DNA from: Zopfochytrium polystomum | Taxonomy: Eukaryota > Chytridiomycota > Chytridiomycetes > Chytridiales > Chytridiaceae | DNA length: 64,000 nt | Assembly (NCBI GenBank): GCA_025765615.1 | Contig: JAIVFJ010000014.1 | Coordinates: 1-64,000 of the forward strand | Direction of reading: 5' to 3' | Part shown: in pieces, positions 1-10,544 of the stretch | How the letters are laid out: each line of letters begins with the position of its first letter | Numbering within the stretch: the stretch's first letter is position 1 | Program-made: the position numbers and the translations under genes | Notes under the pieces: model-generated | What the model saw: only the letters and a program-made list of their open reading frames with translations | The model's database searches: none | What the model was told of the DNA's origin: nothing

Positions 1-1
1 G

Positions 2-229
2 TCCGTCGGCTCGATCCTCACAAAGCTTCGAGACCCCAAAGTCCCGGTGACGCCCCAGAGCCCGCCACCGGACCTCTTTGATCCTCCAAGACCACCGCCT
101 CCGACGCCCTTCGACCCTAAACCAAAGCCAAAGGGTCCTCCCCCTGATCCTTACCGAGATCCCTGGCGTCAGTGGCAGCCTTTTGCCAAAAAGCGCAAAG
201 ACAGCCGCAAGAGCAATCGGCCTTCTTGA
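2..229 (+). CDS. Partial proline/aspartate-rich C-terminal reading frame (5' end outside window)
   Basis: An open frame runs from base 2, with no stop before it in the window, to a TGA at 227-229. It encodes about 75 residues: a short leader, a strongly proline-rich stretch with repeated FDP/DPP units, and a basic lysine/arginine tail. No domain is recognisable. It could be the C-terminus of a subtelomeric gene or of a retroelement-type polyprotein, or it could be fortuitous. It sits directly outside the first telomere-repeat tract. Confidence is low because only one short low-complexity segment is visible. Confidence 0.25.
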   Translation, partial: SVGSILTKLRDPKVPVTPQSPPPDLFDPPRPPPPTPFDPKPKPKGPPPDPYRDPWRQWQPFAKKRKDSRKSNRPS

Positions 230-366
230 AGACGATCCAGCATTTCTTTGCTAATTCGAACGGACCAATCCCAAGGACTTTGCGACCGCACTCTCTCTCT
301 TGGCTCCCTTTCAACCTCCAGCCCCTTCCACACCACACCCCCTCTTTCTAGACGCCTTCGCCACTG

Positions 367-437
367 GCCCTAACCCTAAACCCTAACCCTAAGGCCCTGA
401 CCCTAACCACCCTGACCCTAACCGCCCTAACCTCTAA
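367..437 (+). repeat. Interstitial telomere-like tract 1 (degenerate CCCTAA)
   Basis: About ten imperfect copies of CCCTAA/CCCTGA separated by short spacers. The + strand carries the C-rich strand, the orientation expected at the left end of a chromosome. The degeneracy indicates an internal, ageing tract rather than the active terminus. Confidence 0.8.
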
Positions 438-464
438 CCGTCCGCCTCGCGCCACGTTAGAAGG

Positions 465-548
465 GGGGTCACGTGATCTGGGTCACGTGGGGATCACGTG
501 ATCTGGTCACATGGGGGTCACGTGACTGGTCACATGGCGGTCATGTGA
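465..548. promoter_or_regulatory. Cluster of E-box palindromes (CACGTG / CACATG)
   Basis: Within about 80 bp there are four CACGTG palindromes (near 470, 484, 495 and 519) and three CACATG/CATGTG variants (near 508, 531 and 542), each embedded in a GGTCAC(A/G)TG-type repeat. CACGTG is the core site of bHLH factors such as Cbf1 and Pho4 in yeasts. The density suggests either a regulatory element or a short diverged tandem repeat that happens to contain E-boxes. No adjacent gene with a clear start is visible. Confidence 0.45.
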
Positions 549-635
549 CCACCTTCCTTTTATGGAAGTTGCCTTTTTGGGCAGTGTCAGACGCCCAGAG
601 GGGTCCTTTGTGGTGAATCTCTTCCTCTTTTGGTT

Positions 636-1206
636 GGAATCTCTTTGGAATCTTTGGAATCACCTTTGGAATCACCACTGGAATCACCACTGGAATCACC
701 ATTGGAATCACCCTTCCCTTTGGAATCACCATTGGAATCACCACTGGAATCACCACTGGAATCACCTTTGGAATCACCTTTGGAATCACCCTTCCATTGG
801 AATCACCATTGGAATCACCACTGGAATCACCTTTGGAATCACCTTTCCATTGGAATCACCATTGGAATCACCATTGGAATCACCTTTGGAATCACCCTTC
901 CATTGGAATCACCACTGGAATCACCTTTGGAATCACCTTTGGAATCACCTCTCCTTTGGAATCACCATTGGAATCACCATTGGAATCACCTCTCCTTTGG
1001 AATCACCTTTGGAATCACCCTTCCATTGGAATCACCATTGGAATCACCTTTGGAATCACCTCTCCTTTGGAATCACCTTTGGAATCACTTCTCCTTTGGA
1101 ATCACCTTTGGTATCACCTTTGGAATCACCTTTCCTTTGGAATCACCTTTGGAATCACCCCTCCTTTGGAATCACCTTTGGTATCACCTTTGGAATCACT
1201 TTTTCC
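636..1206. repeat. 12-bp minisatellite, GGAATCACC(A/T)(T/C)T family
   Basis: Roughly 45 near-identical 12-bp units (GGAATCACC followed by ATT, ACT or TTT), interrupted by 5-bp CTTCC/TCTCC-type insertions that shift the phase. Because 12 is a multiple of three and the unit lacks stops in several frames, three + frames and one - frame remain open throughout. These long frames (encoding WNH, ESPL and GIT periodicities) are a by-product of the repeat and are not called as genes. Confidence 0.92.
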
Positions 1207-1265
1207 TTTTTTGCTGTTTCATTCATTCCATTTCCTTCCATGGCTTGACCCCCTTGGGCTGGGGG

Positions 1266-1585
1266 TATATAAAGCCTGGCAGGGCCCCCCCCCTTTTCAC
1301 CCCTCTCCTTGCCAGAAACTCTTCCAAACCCAAAAGTGTCCCCTGTGCCCTTGACATTTGGTTTGAGGTATGATGCTGTCTTTTAATCTTTCTTTGTGTG
1401 TGTGTGTGTGTGTGTGAGTGCAACCTACCCTTGATCCCCTATCCCTTGCTTGCTTTCAAACCCCAAGTGTTGCAATCACCCTTGTTGGTTCCTTTGGTTT
1501 GAAGTTTCTTAACCCTTGGTTTTTCTTTGTTCACTCAAGCGTCTGAAGAGGCTGCCAAAACAGCCGAAAGCTCACGCTGAATAAA
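1266..1585 (+). other. Possible short transcription unit: TATA box to AATAAA
   Basis: A perfect TATATAAA lies at 1266-1273 immediately downstream of the minisatellite. An intron-like stretch follows: GTATGA near 1368, a (TG)n run at about 1394-1417 and a CAAG acceptor-like site near 1538. An AATAAA signal lies at 1580-1585. No convincing open reading frame spans the interval. It could be a subtelomeric non-coding transcript or the promoter and 5' part of an unrecognised gene. Confidence 0.3.
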
Positions 1586-1846
1586 GTCCCTCTGGTCAAG
1601 AAACTTCTCTAGTTCAAACACCAAGCAACAAGCCCAACACTCGAGGCCCCCGTCACCCTCATAGGGGGGGCCTCCCTCTCTTAAGCAAGCAAGCCCCTTC
1701 TCCTCCACCACACCACCACCTAGTCTGGCAAGTCTAGGCTCTGGCCCCACCCTGCCATTGAGCCTTCAACCGGTCACACAGCGTCGTCGCCCACGTGCGT
1801 CGGGTCGAGGTCCCCTTCAAGTTCTTCGTCCTGTCGCCCCCCTTCC

Positions 1847-2011
1847 TAACCCTAACCCTAACCCTAACCCTACCCTAACCCTAACCCTAGCCCTAACCCT
1901 ACCCTAACCCTAACCTAACCCTAACCCTTTTAACCCCCTTCTTAGCCCTAACCTTAACCCTAACCCTAACCTACCCTAACCCTAACCCTACTCCTAACCC
2001 TAACCCAACCA
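1847..2011 (+). repeat. Interstitial telomere-like tract 2 (CCCTAA)n
   Basis: About 25 CCCTAA units with occasional CCTAA, CCCTA and CCCTAG variants. Orientation is the same as tract 1. The two tracts flank a block of about 1.4 kb containing the minisatellite, a typical subtelomeric arrangement. Confidence 0.9.
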
Positions 2012-4318
2012 TCCTCCAAAACAAAATACACACAGGTGCGCCGCTCTAAATATCGTTATCGCACTTTAATTCTTCAATCACGCTCTAAAAGACACGCACG
2101 CGCTCTAGTTTACTATACTCCCTATTATGGAGCTGCTTATCAGCTAGAGCGCGCCACCGTTTCAGGAACAAATTGTGGAATGTGGGGTGATTTTGTACAA
2201 TTCCTTCGAGATTAGAGCGCCATCCGGAAAATTGGAGGGCAATTGGCGAAAGAGGACCAGGGAGGTGCGATAGGCAACGGCACCATTGCAGAATTTTTTA
2301 CATAAGGGAATGCCTCAAATAGATAAGGTAAGAATGAAAAATAAAAAGACAAACAAAAGAAGAAGAAGGGAGAAGCCGCAAACCCACTGCCCAACAGCAC
2401 GCCTGCAAGCACCAGCAGCAACCCCCCCATTGGAGGGAGGTGTAGAAAAAGAGACTATAACGCCTTGTGGACCGACACACACACCGCTGAGCTGCACAGA
2501 ATCTGTTCAGAACGTGGAGGTGCTCTGCCGCCAATTCTAACTGTCAAGTACGTCCAGGACACCTTCCCAGCGTTCTACTCAAAGGTTGCAATTGGTTTTC
2601 TTCGAGAAAAAGTCAAAGGTCGGTGTGCGCGATATTCAGCTCGCCTTCTTGCACCACCTGTTACGTACAGTTGTTAATTCCATTCTCCTTTTTTAGAGCA
2701 TCCCGGGCTGAACAAAAAAAGTTTTGGGGGGACCAAAAAAAGGTTCAATTAGGAGGGGTGGTCCCTCTCCATTTCGAGGTGATCTGTCTCCAATACTCAG
2801 AAATTTTTTTTTGCCCTCCACGAAACTTTTTATTGCTGCCTCAAAATCTCAAGGTATATGAAATTGACAGTAATGGAGGAAACATTTTCCGCCATTTCCT
2901 TGCCACGGCTAATCTTGCTCTATTTCTTTAATTGAGCTACACCCCCAATCCAACGGAAGATTCCACAAACCTTTGTTGAAGGGCTGTGACATGTCTTTCC
3001 TGCTTCCCCCTCCGCATCCGATTGGGTAGTAAGTAAATCCGGGTCCCTCGAATGGCTGTCTGCAGGACAGGACGAGAATCAAAAAATCATTGGGGAATCT
3101 TCGTAAAATGGTAGGGCCGATGCGCAACAAACTCCCAGTGGAAGTAAGCCGGGACAATGGACCAACATGCGTAAAATCTACGCCCACGCTGGACACAACC
3201 TTCCCAGCAGGCTTGATCACTGCTTGCTCCAGATTGAAAGCAACGCTCCATCCATATCGCACACAGGATCTCTTTATATTGATACTGATGTTATTGTGAT
3301 TGACTGACAAACGTTTGAAACAGATTGGAATCATTGTGTGGGGGAAGCACAACCAATGAGCAATTGCGGTCACAGATAGAAAGGCTGCTCAAGTGGAGAA
3401 AAGGGTTGATGATTGATGCAAACAGCTCAAGAGCGAATATGATCGTGCAAAGTGTGGTAAGAAGCAGTGGCAAGCTGTTTTGTAGGAAGGCAACTGGGAA
3501 CCCTGCGTTGGGAAAACGCACATGAACCGAAAGGGCCAATAGTGACTGACAGTCTGAACGGTGGGCCTCAGCCGACTCGACCGTCGCTGCGTTTTGTGCA
3601 ATGCGGGGCCTGGTGTGGCAGACGTGGATGGAGTGGGTGTTGGTGGTGTGGTGTGGATGGAGGCGCGCTTGGAGGAGATGGCAGCCTCGCGGTCGGGGAC
3701 AGGTGACTGGCGTTCGAGTTCCTCGTTGATCGCCAGCTTGTGCAATGGGGCTTTCTGCAAAAGTGGGACAGCCAGAACGTGTCGACTGTAGCCGGCTTTG
3801 ATCCCACAAGCTCTGTCTTGCCCTCTCTGCCGCGTGCGGTTGTAAATGCCAAGGACACGCCAGCGGCGATGCTTATCGTATCTGGTTCACAGTCAGCGCA
3901 GTCGTGTACGACCCGTTGACCGGCGCATTCGCACCTTTTTTGCTGAGCTCGCTGTCGTTGGGGGAGCCCAGCAGCGTTGCAAGCGTGCTAGCCCTGAGCG
4001 ACCCGACCCGGACGGATCCACAGTGTCAACACAAGCATATGTGTCCACGGTGACCATTCCCCGCTGGGCGTCGCAGTCGTCATTGTGCTTGCCGTTGGGC
4101 ATATGTCGTGCTTGATCATTGCCGGCGCGCTCGCGGTGGTGCCTACGGGTGCCGCGTCGGTGGGGTACCACTTTAGCGACCCAGCCACCGTCTTGCAGGC
4201 GAATAGAAATTCTCAGCATGTCCAAACCTTTGCAACTATGCAGGTACTTCGAAGACTGGGACTGTGTAAAGTAAATATGCAGGAGCGAATTTGTCACATG
4301 CACAGACTCAGGCATTCG
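2012..4318. other. Subtelomeric stretch without a supportable gene
   Basis: Lower GC than the rest of the window. Near 2040-2225 a motif similar to GCGCTCTA recurs on both strands (for example near 2040, 2085, 2110, 2145 and 2215). Open frames up to about 170 codons occur on both strands (for example 2909-3373 and 3291-3809 on the minus strand). None has a recognisable domain, starts or ends coherently, or connects through splice sites into a longer protein. I treat this stretch as decayed or non-coding. Confidence 0.5.
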
Positions 4319-5222
4319 TAGGCTCATCAAAATGATCATGGTTCGCTGCTTCTGCAGAGTCTTGGTCCATAATAGCGAAATCTAGCAGTGTCATTTCACT
4401 CTCACACTGGCTGATAAATTCAACTTGAGCTTCGCTATCATACAAATCAAATTCCATGAGTAGAGAGTTCACGACCTCCCACAAGCCGCAATTTGGAAAC
4501 GTGAGCTTCACTGAATGGCAGTAGTACGCATGGAGCTGAGACATTAAAACGACACATTACGCAAAGGACTGCAAATGCCCAACGGCCCATGCGAAGCTCT
4601 TCAGCTGAAATTGGAGGAAAATACGGCAATGGGGAGTCTTTCTTAATTGGCTTGAAGAACCTTGCAGCCAAAGTATCAGGACAAAGCTCATCTTTCTTGA
4701 ACTGTTTCGAAATCTTTTGAAAGGAGATTCAGAAAGTCCGTGCTACAGTGTGTCTGCTGCTCACTTACAATTTTTTTTCCACTCAGATTTTGTCGAGCTG
4801 AGAATGTCTGATACAGAGGTGCGGAGGTTGGACAAAGCCGCACCTTCAACTGGTGTGTATCTGCCGATGCTAGACATATTGGACTACAGGGAGCAGTGAG
4901 CGACAAAGCTTCAGTTCAAGTTACTTACCACGACCCAGTTTGTGCAATCAATACTGCAGTCCACCGCGTTTTCAATTTTCAGACCAGCTGAGGAGAGAGT
5001 GGGTATCTTGCTTTCTTTTAAAGTGCCAACTTGAGGAAAGGGGTGGAATTTATGGAGGTAACGCAGAACGAAGCGCTGGAGATCCCTCTGATTGGTGGCA
5101 AAACCGTTAATTACCCATTGCAACGTGAACGTGCACACCACTTGCGACTGCTTGCAAACTCTTACTGCAACGTCACGTGGAATTGTATCAGTTGTGCTCG
5201 TTGACTTTGTCAAGTGTAACAT
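4319..5222 (-). pseudogene. Uncertain multi-exon gene of unknown function, probably broken
   Basis: On the minus strand a 98-codon exon (5222-4929) ends at a good GTAAGT donor. A TGTAG acceptor follows and continues in phase 0 for about 38 codons to another GTAAGT. Further downstream, segments at about 4708-4560 and 4544-4319 read as ordinary protein with mixed hydrophobic and acidic residues and end at a TAG. The phases of the second donor and the next segment do not match, and the last two segments are in different frames, so at least one frameshift or an unseen intron is needed. No family is recognised. It could be a decayed gene or a mis-assembled call from fortuitous frames. Confidence 0.3.
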
Positions 5223-6390
5223 GTGCCCAAGTAGTTACATAGTAAGGTCATGCACTGGAGTTTCCTAACGTGAGCAGAGAAAGGGTAAGAATGTGTTGTT
5301 AAATGGGGAATGGAACTTTCTCACAGCAAGAAGACATAGTTGAGGCATGGCGCTGCCTCAAATGCGACCGTTGTTAATCTCCCATTCGACGAGGGAAACC
5401 CAGGGGTCAGCAGGAGGCTGGGTGTACAGCAGGCGAGCAGCTGCTGCAGTAGGCGGGGAAGGCACTGGACGGGCCCTGGCAAGCGTCTGCAATAGGTTTC
5501 ATCAATGCGCAGGAACAAGGGTAACCTGCAGTGAACTCACGATGCAGCAACCGCTGGCAGCATTGCAAAAGCTGCTGTGGCTGATTCTCATTCCGTTGGA
5601 ACGGATGAAAGCGAGGGGGTGGTCTTGCTGAAGCACCTTGCTGGGAAGGCTGGAGAATCATGTTTTCATGAGCCACTGCAACATGTCTCGTACCTTTTCA
5701 GAAAGCTGTTGCAATGTCAGGGGCGCATTCGGTGCGCTTGTTTGTGCAGTAGCTGGACTGTTCGCTTGTGTGCTTGACGTTGACAGAGTCCATTCAGAGT
5801 TTTGTGGAGGATTTCTTGGTGCCCTCTTTAAATTCTCCTGGTCTTCATTGTGGGATGCCTCGTGACGGTTTGTTCACATGACCCTTGTTCAGCCACACTG
5901 TTGCGAGCTCTCCTTGCTCCCTCATCCACTTTATCGGACTCTCAAAGAAAGGAAGGCAAGCATTCTGTGTGGCTTCGTGAGTCTCTTCTGTTCACAGGTT
6001 TTTTCATTTTGGGAGATGTGTGTTTGTGGGTGGTCCTTCTCCCCAACTTGGAGAGAAAGAGAAAAAAACTCTGTTATGAATTATTGATACATGATGATGA
6101 TATACACTGTAATAGTTGCTAGGCAAGCGTGACCAGCACAGGGTAAAAACCTCTCCTATATTATCTACTTGAGCCGAGGAGGAGGAAAACTGTTGACACT
6201 AGGTTTCCGTTCCACTTAATACTCGGAGTATTTTTCATCAGCGCAAGCCAGCACCCAGGTCTGCATTGGCAGTGGCTTGCTCTCCCATGGGCATCATGAG
6301 AACAATAACTGACAGCCACAATAGGTTCAGGTCCGTCTTGTGCCTCTTGCTGCTAACTAGTCAGTTCCACCTAACACTGACATGAAAGAA
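5223..6390. other. No gene recognised
   Basis: Only short overlapping frames are present, without domain similarity, start context or splice continuity. A hydrophobic + strand frame near 5850-6122 has no supporting features. Confidence 0.5.
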
Positions 6391-7163
6391 TCACCATTTG
6401 ATGGGAGGTTGGTGGTTGATACAGTAGGCCCCAAATTGCTGAGTGTTAAGACTGAGGTTGTCTGCCTGTACAAATAGAGTTCGACGAGTGGGGAAGAGTT
6501 GCTCTTCAAAATCAATGCGATCAATTATCCTTTGAGTGACACCTGATGTGCGAGTGACAGTATTGACCCAAGTATAGCCTGTGGTGTAGTCGACAATAAC
6601 TTCAAAGTAGTTGGAACCATCAAGAGAATGTGTACTGATCTTTCCAGTTTGGTTGGTACACAGCATCTGCAGCAGGGCAAAATCAAAACAAGGTTTGGCC
6701 ATGAGGTGTTGCCGAAGCATCTTTGCCATATTGCAAATGAGGCAAGGCTTGTGTGTTGTTGGTGGTGGAGCCGGAGCACTGTCAACATCACCAGACTTGA
6801 GAGTGTCACGTACTTGCTCTCGGTGGATTTGGCCAAAACGTCAGTGCCATAGGTCGCATGCAGTTGCTGGTGATGCGTAGGCAATGGGCTCAACTGAAAT
6901 TTTCCTCTGCGCAGCTGGGTGCTGGACTGGGATGAGATAGTAAAGGCTGTCACATCGTTCGCCAATCTTGATGCCGTGTTGAGATGTGAGGTAGCAAGAT
7001 CAAGAAGAAAGACAGAATCTTGAGTGAATAGCATCCCAGCAGTTGGGTCTTGGAGGACATGTGACACAGAGAGGAGCGGTTCCTTGAGTGATGGGACATG
7101 AAGCACATTGCGGAGCACCACATCAAAACCAGGAAAAGTGAGAGTGACAGTGAATGTGTGAGA
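6391..7163 (-). pseudogene. Degenerate Ty1/copia retrotransposon polyprotein fragment (GAG pre-integrase to integrase)
   Basis: The minus strand begins with VLRNVLHVPSL, the sequence typical of the segment between protease and GAG pre-integrase in copia polyproteins. After one or more frame changes it continues through a zinc-binding HHCC-like stretch (CLICNMAK) and into the start of the integrase core (a YFEVIVDYTTGYTW-type block). These parts lie in different frames, and the frame stops at 6391 well before the catalytic DDE region is complete. No reverse transcriptase or LTRs are visible nearby, so this is an internal relic. Family assignment is from recognised motif order. The exact number of frameshifts was not resolved. 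Confidence 0.75.
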
Positions 7164-8543
7164 CTACACTGAGGTCTCAGTGATAAAGTCTAGGGATTTT
7201 ATTTGCAAAAACAAGCGTACCTGTCATAAAACAGCAAGGATCGGGACCCTACTATTATTCCCAGTTCTATAGTTTCCAAGGCGTTATCAAAAAGTGTACT
7301 TGCAGCTAACCTGTCTTTATTATTGGGCCTGCTTTTACTACTTTTGTCTTAACAGATTCTGTTGCACCAGGGTTTTCTCAACATATTTTCTTTTTTGGTG
7401 ACTAACGGAGACTGCCTGACTGCCTAGGGATGGGTTGCCTGACAGGCTGTACCCCAAGCCTGCCTAATTTATTATTTATTTTCGACACATATACATTCAT
7501 GCTTAGGGTTGGGGGGACTTAGAGCATTGTGGTGGATGCTCCAAGTCATGGGTTGACTTGTCAATTTCCCTCTCGCTGTTTTTGGGCCATTTCTCTTTTT
7601 CCTTTTTTCTTCAATCTGATTTCTGTCCTTTGGCACCAATACAGAGTCCCTTCAAATCCATCTGGCTCAAGGAGGTGAGGGTAGTGAGAAGTGGTACACA
7701 CCCAGGTGAGTATATGGTCCCTTCGGGGGCTCCTCTTAAGGGGCCCCAGGTGGGGAAGGCAGCTGGCCCCACCACCAACTGTGTGACACTGCTGGCTCTG
7801 TGTTGGAGTGAGGATCACAGGCACCCGCCTGCTGCAAAGGCGACGGCGGTGGGGTCGTCGACCTCATGAGGGTGTTGGTGGCTGCGCCCTGCACAGTCCC
7901 CGACACCTGAGAGTTCGATCTACGAGTGCCTGCCTCAGTCCTATTGCTGTGAGAGTGAGATGTGTGAGTATGAGTGCGATGCGATAAAGCTTGTTGGTTG
8001 AGTGATTGTGCCAACGCAGCCCAGCGGGGTGCATGTATGATCGCAGGTGTTTCCGCGTGCGAGTTCCTTGCTGGCGACCTTCTGACCCCTACATAGTCAA
8101 CTCCCTTCTCTCTCTCCCCCCTGTCGCTGGCGACAACGAGGGGCGCTAGGTCGCGCCCTGTCCGTCCTGTCACTATTAACTGCACCTGTTGTATTTGAGA
8201 TTAGGTTACTGAGATAGAACCACCGTTTCCCTCTTCTCTCTCTTTATTCTGTGGTTGTGTTGCTCCCTCGAGAGTGCCCTTTTGTTTCCCCTCACATTGG
8301 CCTGTGGCCATGCGAGTAATTGGTGCTCCAGCACCAATCCCTCAGAGGATTGTTCCTCTGAATGTTCATTCTTTGTGTTTGAGACCCCTGTTAGACAGAT
8401 CAGTAGGGATACTTCGTGGACTAGGCAAGTAGTAGGGTTGAAACACCCCCCAGACAACAGCCCAATAAAGTTAGTTTTAGCCTATTATTTGCTTTCCCTC
8501 ACTCTAGGGCCCAGATCCCAGGGTCAAAAGAGTGAGTATAGTC
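7164..8543. other. No gene recognised
   Basis: Mixed composition with short frames on both strands (for example 7736-8185 on the minus strand) and no recognisable domains. An AATAAA lies near 8463. This may contain further transposon or gene debris between the copia and WD40 relics. Confidence 0.45.
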
Positions 8544-8954
8544 TCACAAATGAAAAACCGTCCGGCTTATGCGGTTCCTGGCCAGTGGAAGCATTGCAAA
8601 TCCTGACTGTCTTGTCATCACTTCGAGAGACAACAAACTGCCCATCAGGACTGAATGCTGCAGAGGTAAAGTGTCCCTCCGGCTTATGCAGCTCCTGACC
8701 AGTGGAAGCATTCCAAATCCTGACTGTCTTGTCTTCACTTTCGACACAACAAACTGCCCATCAGGACTGAATGCTGCAGAGGTGACTGGACCAGAGTGTC
8801 CCTCAAGAATATTCAAACAGGAGGGCCAAGATTTTGGTTGCCCCTTGGCAACTAAGGGGCATGACACACTTCCAGGCACATTCTGAACAAATGTTTTAAA
8901 AAATTCAAAAAATAACAGATTTGATCCCTGTACAGAGCACATTGAGGAACACAT
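8544..8954 (-). pseudogene. WD40-repeat relic, probably from an NLR-like (NACHT-WD40) protein
   Basis: Reading the minus strand, LEGHSGPVTSAAFSPDGQFVV is a near-consensus WD40 repeat start (GH followed by V.S.AFSPDG..V). The following sequence repeats the same DNA about 120 bp later, so two more WD units are visible only if frames are changed. The unit ends just beyond 8560. WD40 repeats this close to consensus are typical of fungal HET-E/NWD-type proteins, but no NACHT segment is visible, so the parent family is an inference. Frame breaks and the short length make it a pseudogene fragment. Confidence 0.65.
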
Positions 8955-10544
8955 TGATGTGTGTGGGATGTGATTCTACTGACAGTCTACACTTTAAGCT
9001 GGCTCAATTCCTCAGATGAAAGGGACAGTGGCGTTCTGACTTCTAAAACAGCTTTGTTCTGGTCTGAGTGTGAGCCTGCCTTCAAGGACAACCATTTTTG
9101 TTTGTCTTTCATCAAAGACAAAAGTCCTGAGACCCAGCACAGTGCTGTCATGTCTCAGCACCAGAACAAAGGCTTAATTTGGCACATTCATCAGCTTTGA
9201 CCATGCAACTGTGTTGGGATATGCTCAGACAAACGTTCTCCACAAGTCCCCTGCAACAGCTTCCCTGAAACCACCATCCCACCCACTTTAGTGCAAACAA
9301 GCAAGTGTGAAGGAAAAACCATCCAGTGGCAAGGTAGTAAATGTGGCTTGCTGCCCTGCAGTTTGTTGCATTGCAGTAGTCTTGCTGCAGAGACTCTTCA
9401 TAAGTTGGTGAAATAGGCTCCTCCTTGACTGGGTTCCTCCCCTTTCCTCCTGCGCCTCGCGAAGTATTTAGGCCAGACCAAGGACCAGCGCACGAAAAAG
9501 CTGAATGTAAGGCTGGTGAGATTGCCGTCAGTTGATTCGTTTGCTACCGTAGTGCGGGAAGCCTAACTGACTCCTTCACCTGTTGCGCGGCGTGCCAAAC
9601 AGGCGCGGGAGCCAAGGCCCCCGTTCAACAAAGGTCGGCGAGGCGAAGGGAACCCCCGCTGGCAAATCGAGTCCACCGGGAGCATCGCGCGGGGTGGGGA
9701 CGAGAAAAAGACGTAAGGCGAAGGGCGTGAATATGAGCAGGCTACTATGAATTACGCGACTTCTTTGTGGGTCACGCGGCGGGAACCTAGCCCGTTTTCG
9801 TTCGTTTCACGAACTGGCAAAAAGTGAGCTCGTTCCTGCTTTTCTCGCTGCCGTTGTCCCTTCACCCACCCGCCCCCCTCTGTGGGCTCCGACCTCTCGT
9901 ATCCCTTACGTTCAATACCTGCGCCTCGCGCCAACCACACTCACCCCACCATTCGAAATCCTACAAAAAAAAAAGCCAATTTATTTCTCACAATTTGCCG
10001 CCTCCCTCTCACCCCGCACCACACTTTTTTCCCTTCCGAGGGAAAGGAGACGAATGCGGTGAAGAGATAAGAGCGGTCGGTCCACATAAGTATACGCAAG
10101 GTTGTTTCCGAGTGTTGGGCACGAACAAAATCAACATGCGTCAACAACAGAGAAGAAGTGATAATATGTATGAAATAGTGATACAGCGTCGTGGCCGCAG
10201 AGACAGCAGTGGGAGAGAGGGGACGACTGTTGTTCAAAAAAAAAGCTAAGGATACATCCTTAAATAAATAAGTCGACATGATGTGGGGAAGGTAGAAGGG
10301 AAAACACAAGTACTGCGGGATGCGGGTGGCGGTGACGGACATGGGACAGGTCAACGGGCGACTCCTAACGAAAAAAAAAAACAAGATCAAAGAAAAGACA
10401 TCGAGGCGGGAAAAGCAGAATACACGGAAACACAGAGAGTTGAAGGTGAAGCCAACCGGGTGACGGGATGGGTGGAATGGGACACTCATCAAAGAAACGG
10501 GGTGAAAAAAACGAACGAGTTCCACAAATTCAACGATCACCCAC
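8955..10544. other. No gene recognised; 3' flank of the Thr-rich gene
   Basis: GC rises through this interval, marking the transition from subtelomeric sequence to the gene-dense GC-rich region. Open frames at 9824-10249 (+) and 9941-10708 (-) are low-complexity or overlap the 3' end of the downstream minus-strand gene. The last few hundred bases probably hold its 3' untranslated region. Confidence 0.5.

Noticed and set aside
562..1373. Three overlapping + frames and one - frame of 80-250 codons over the minisatellite
   Set aside because: They are translations of a 12-bp repeat that lacks stops in several frames; no start context, domain or splice support.
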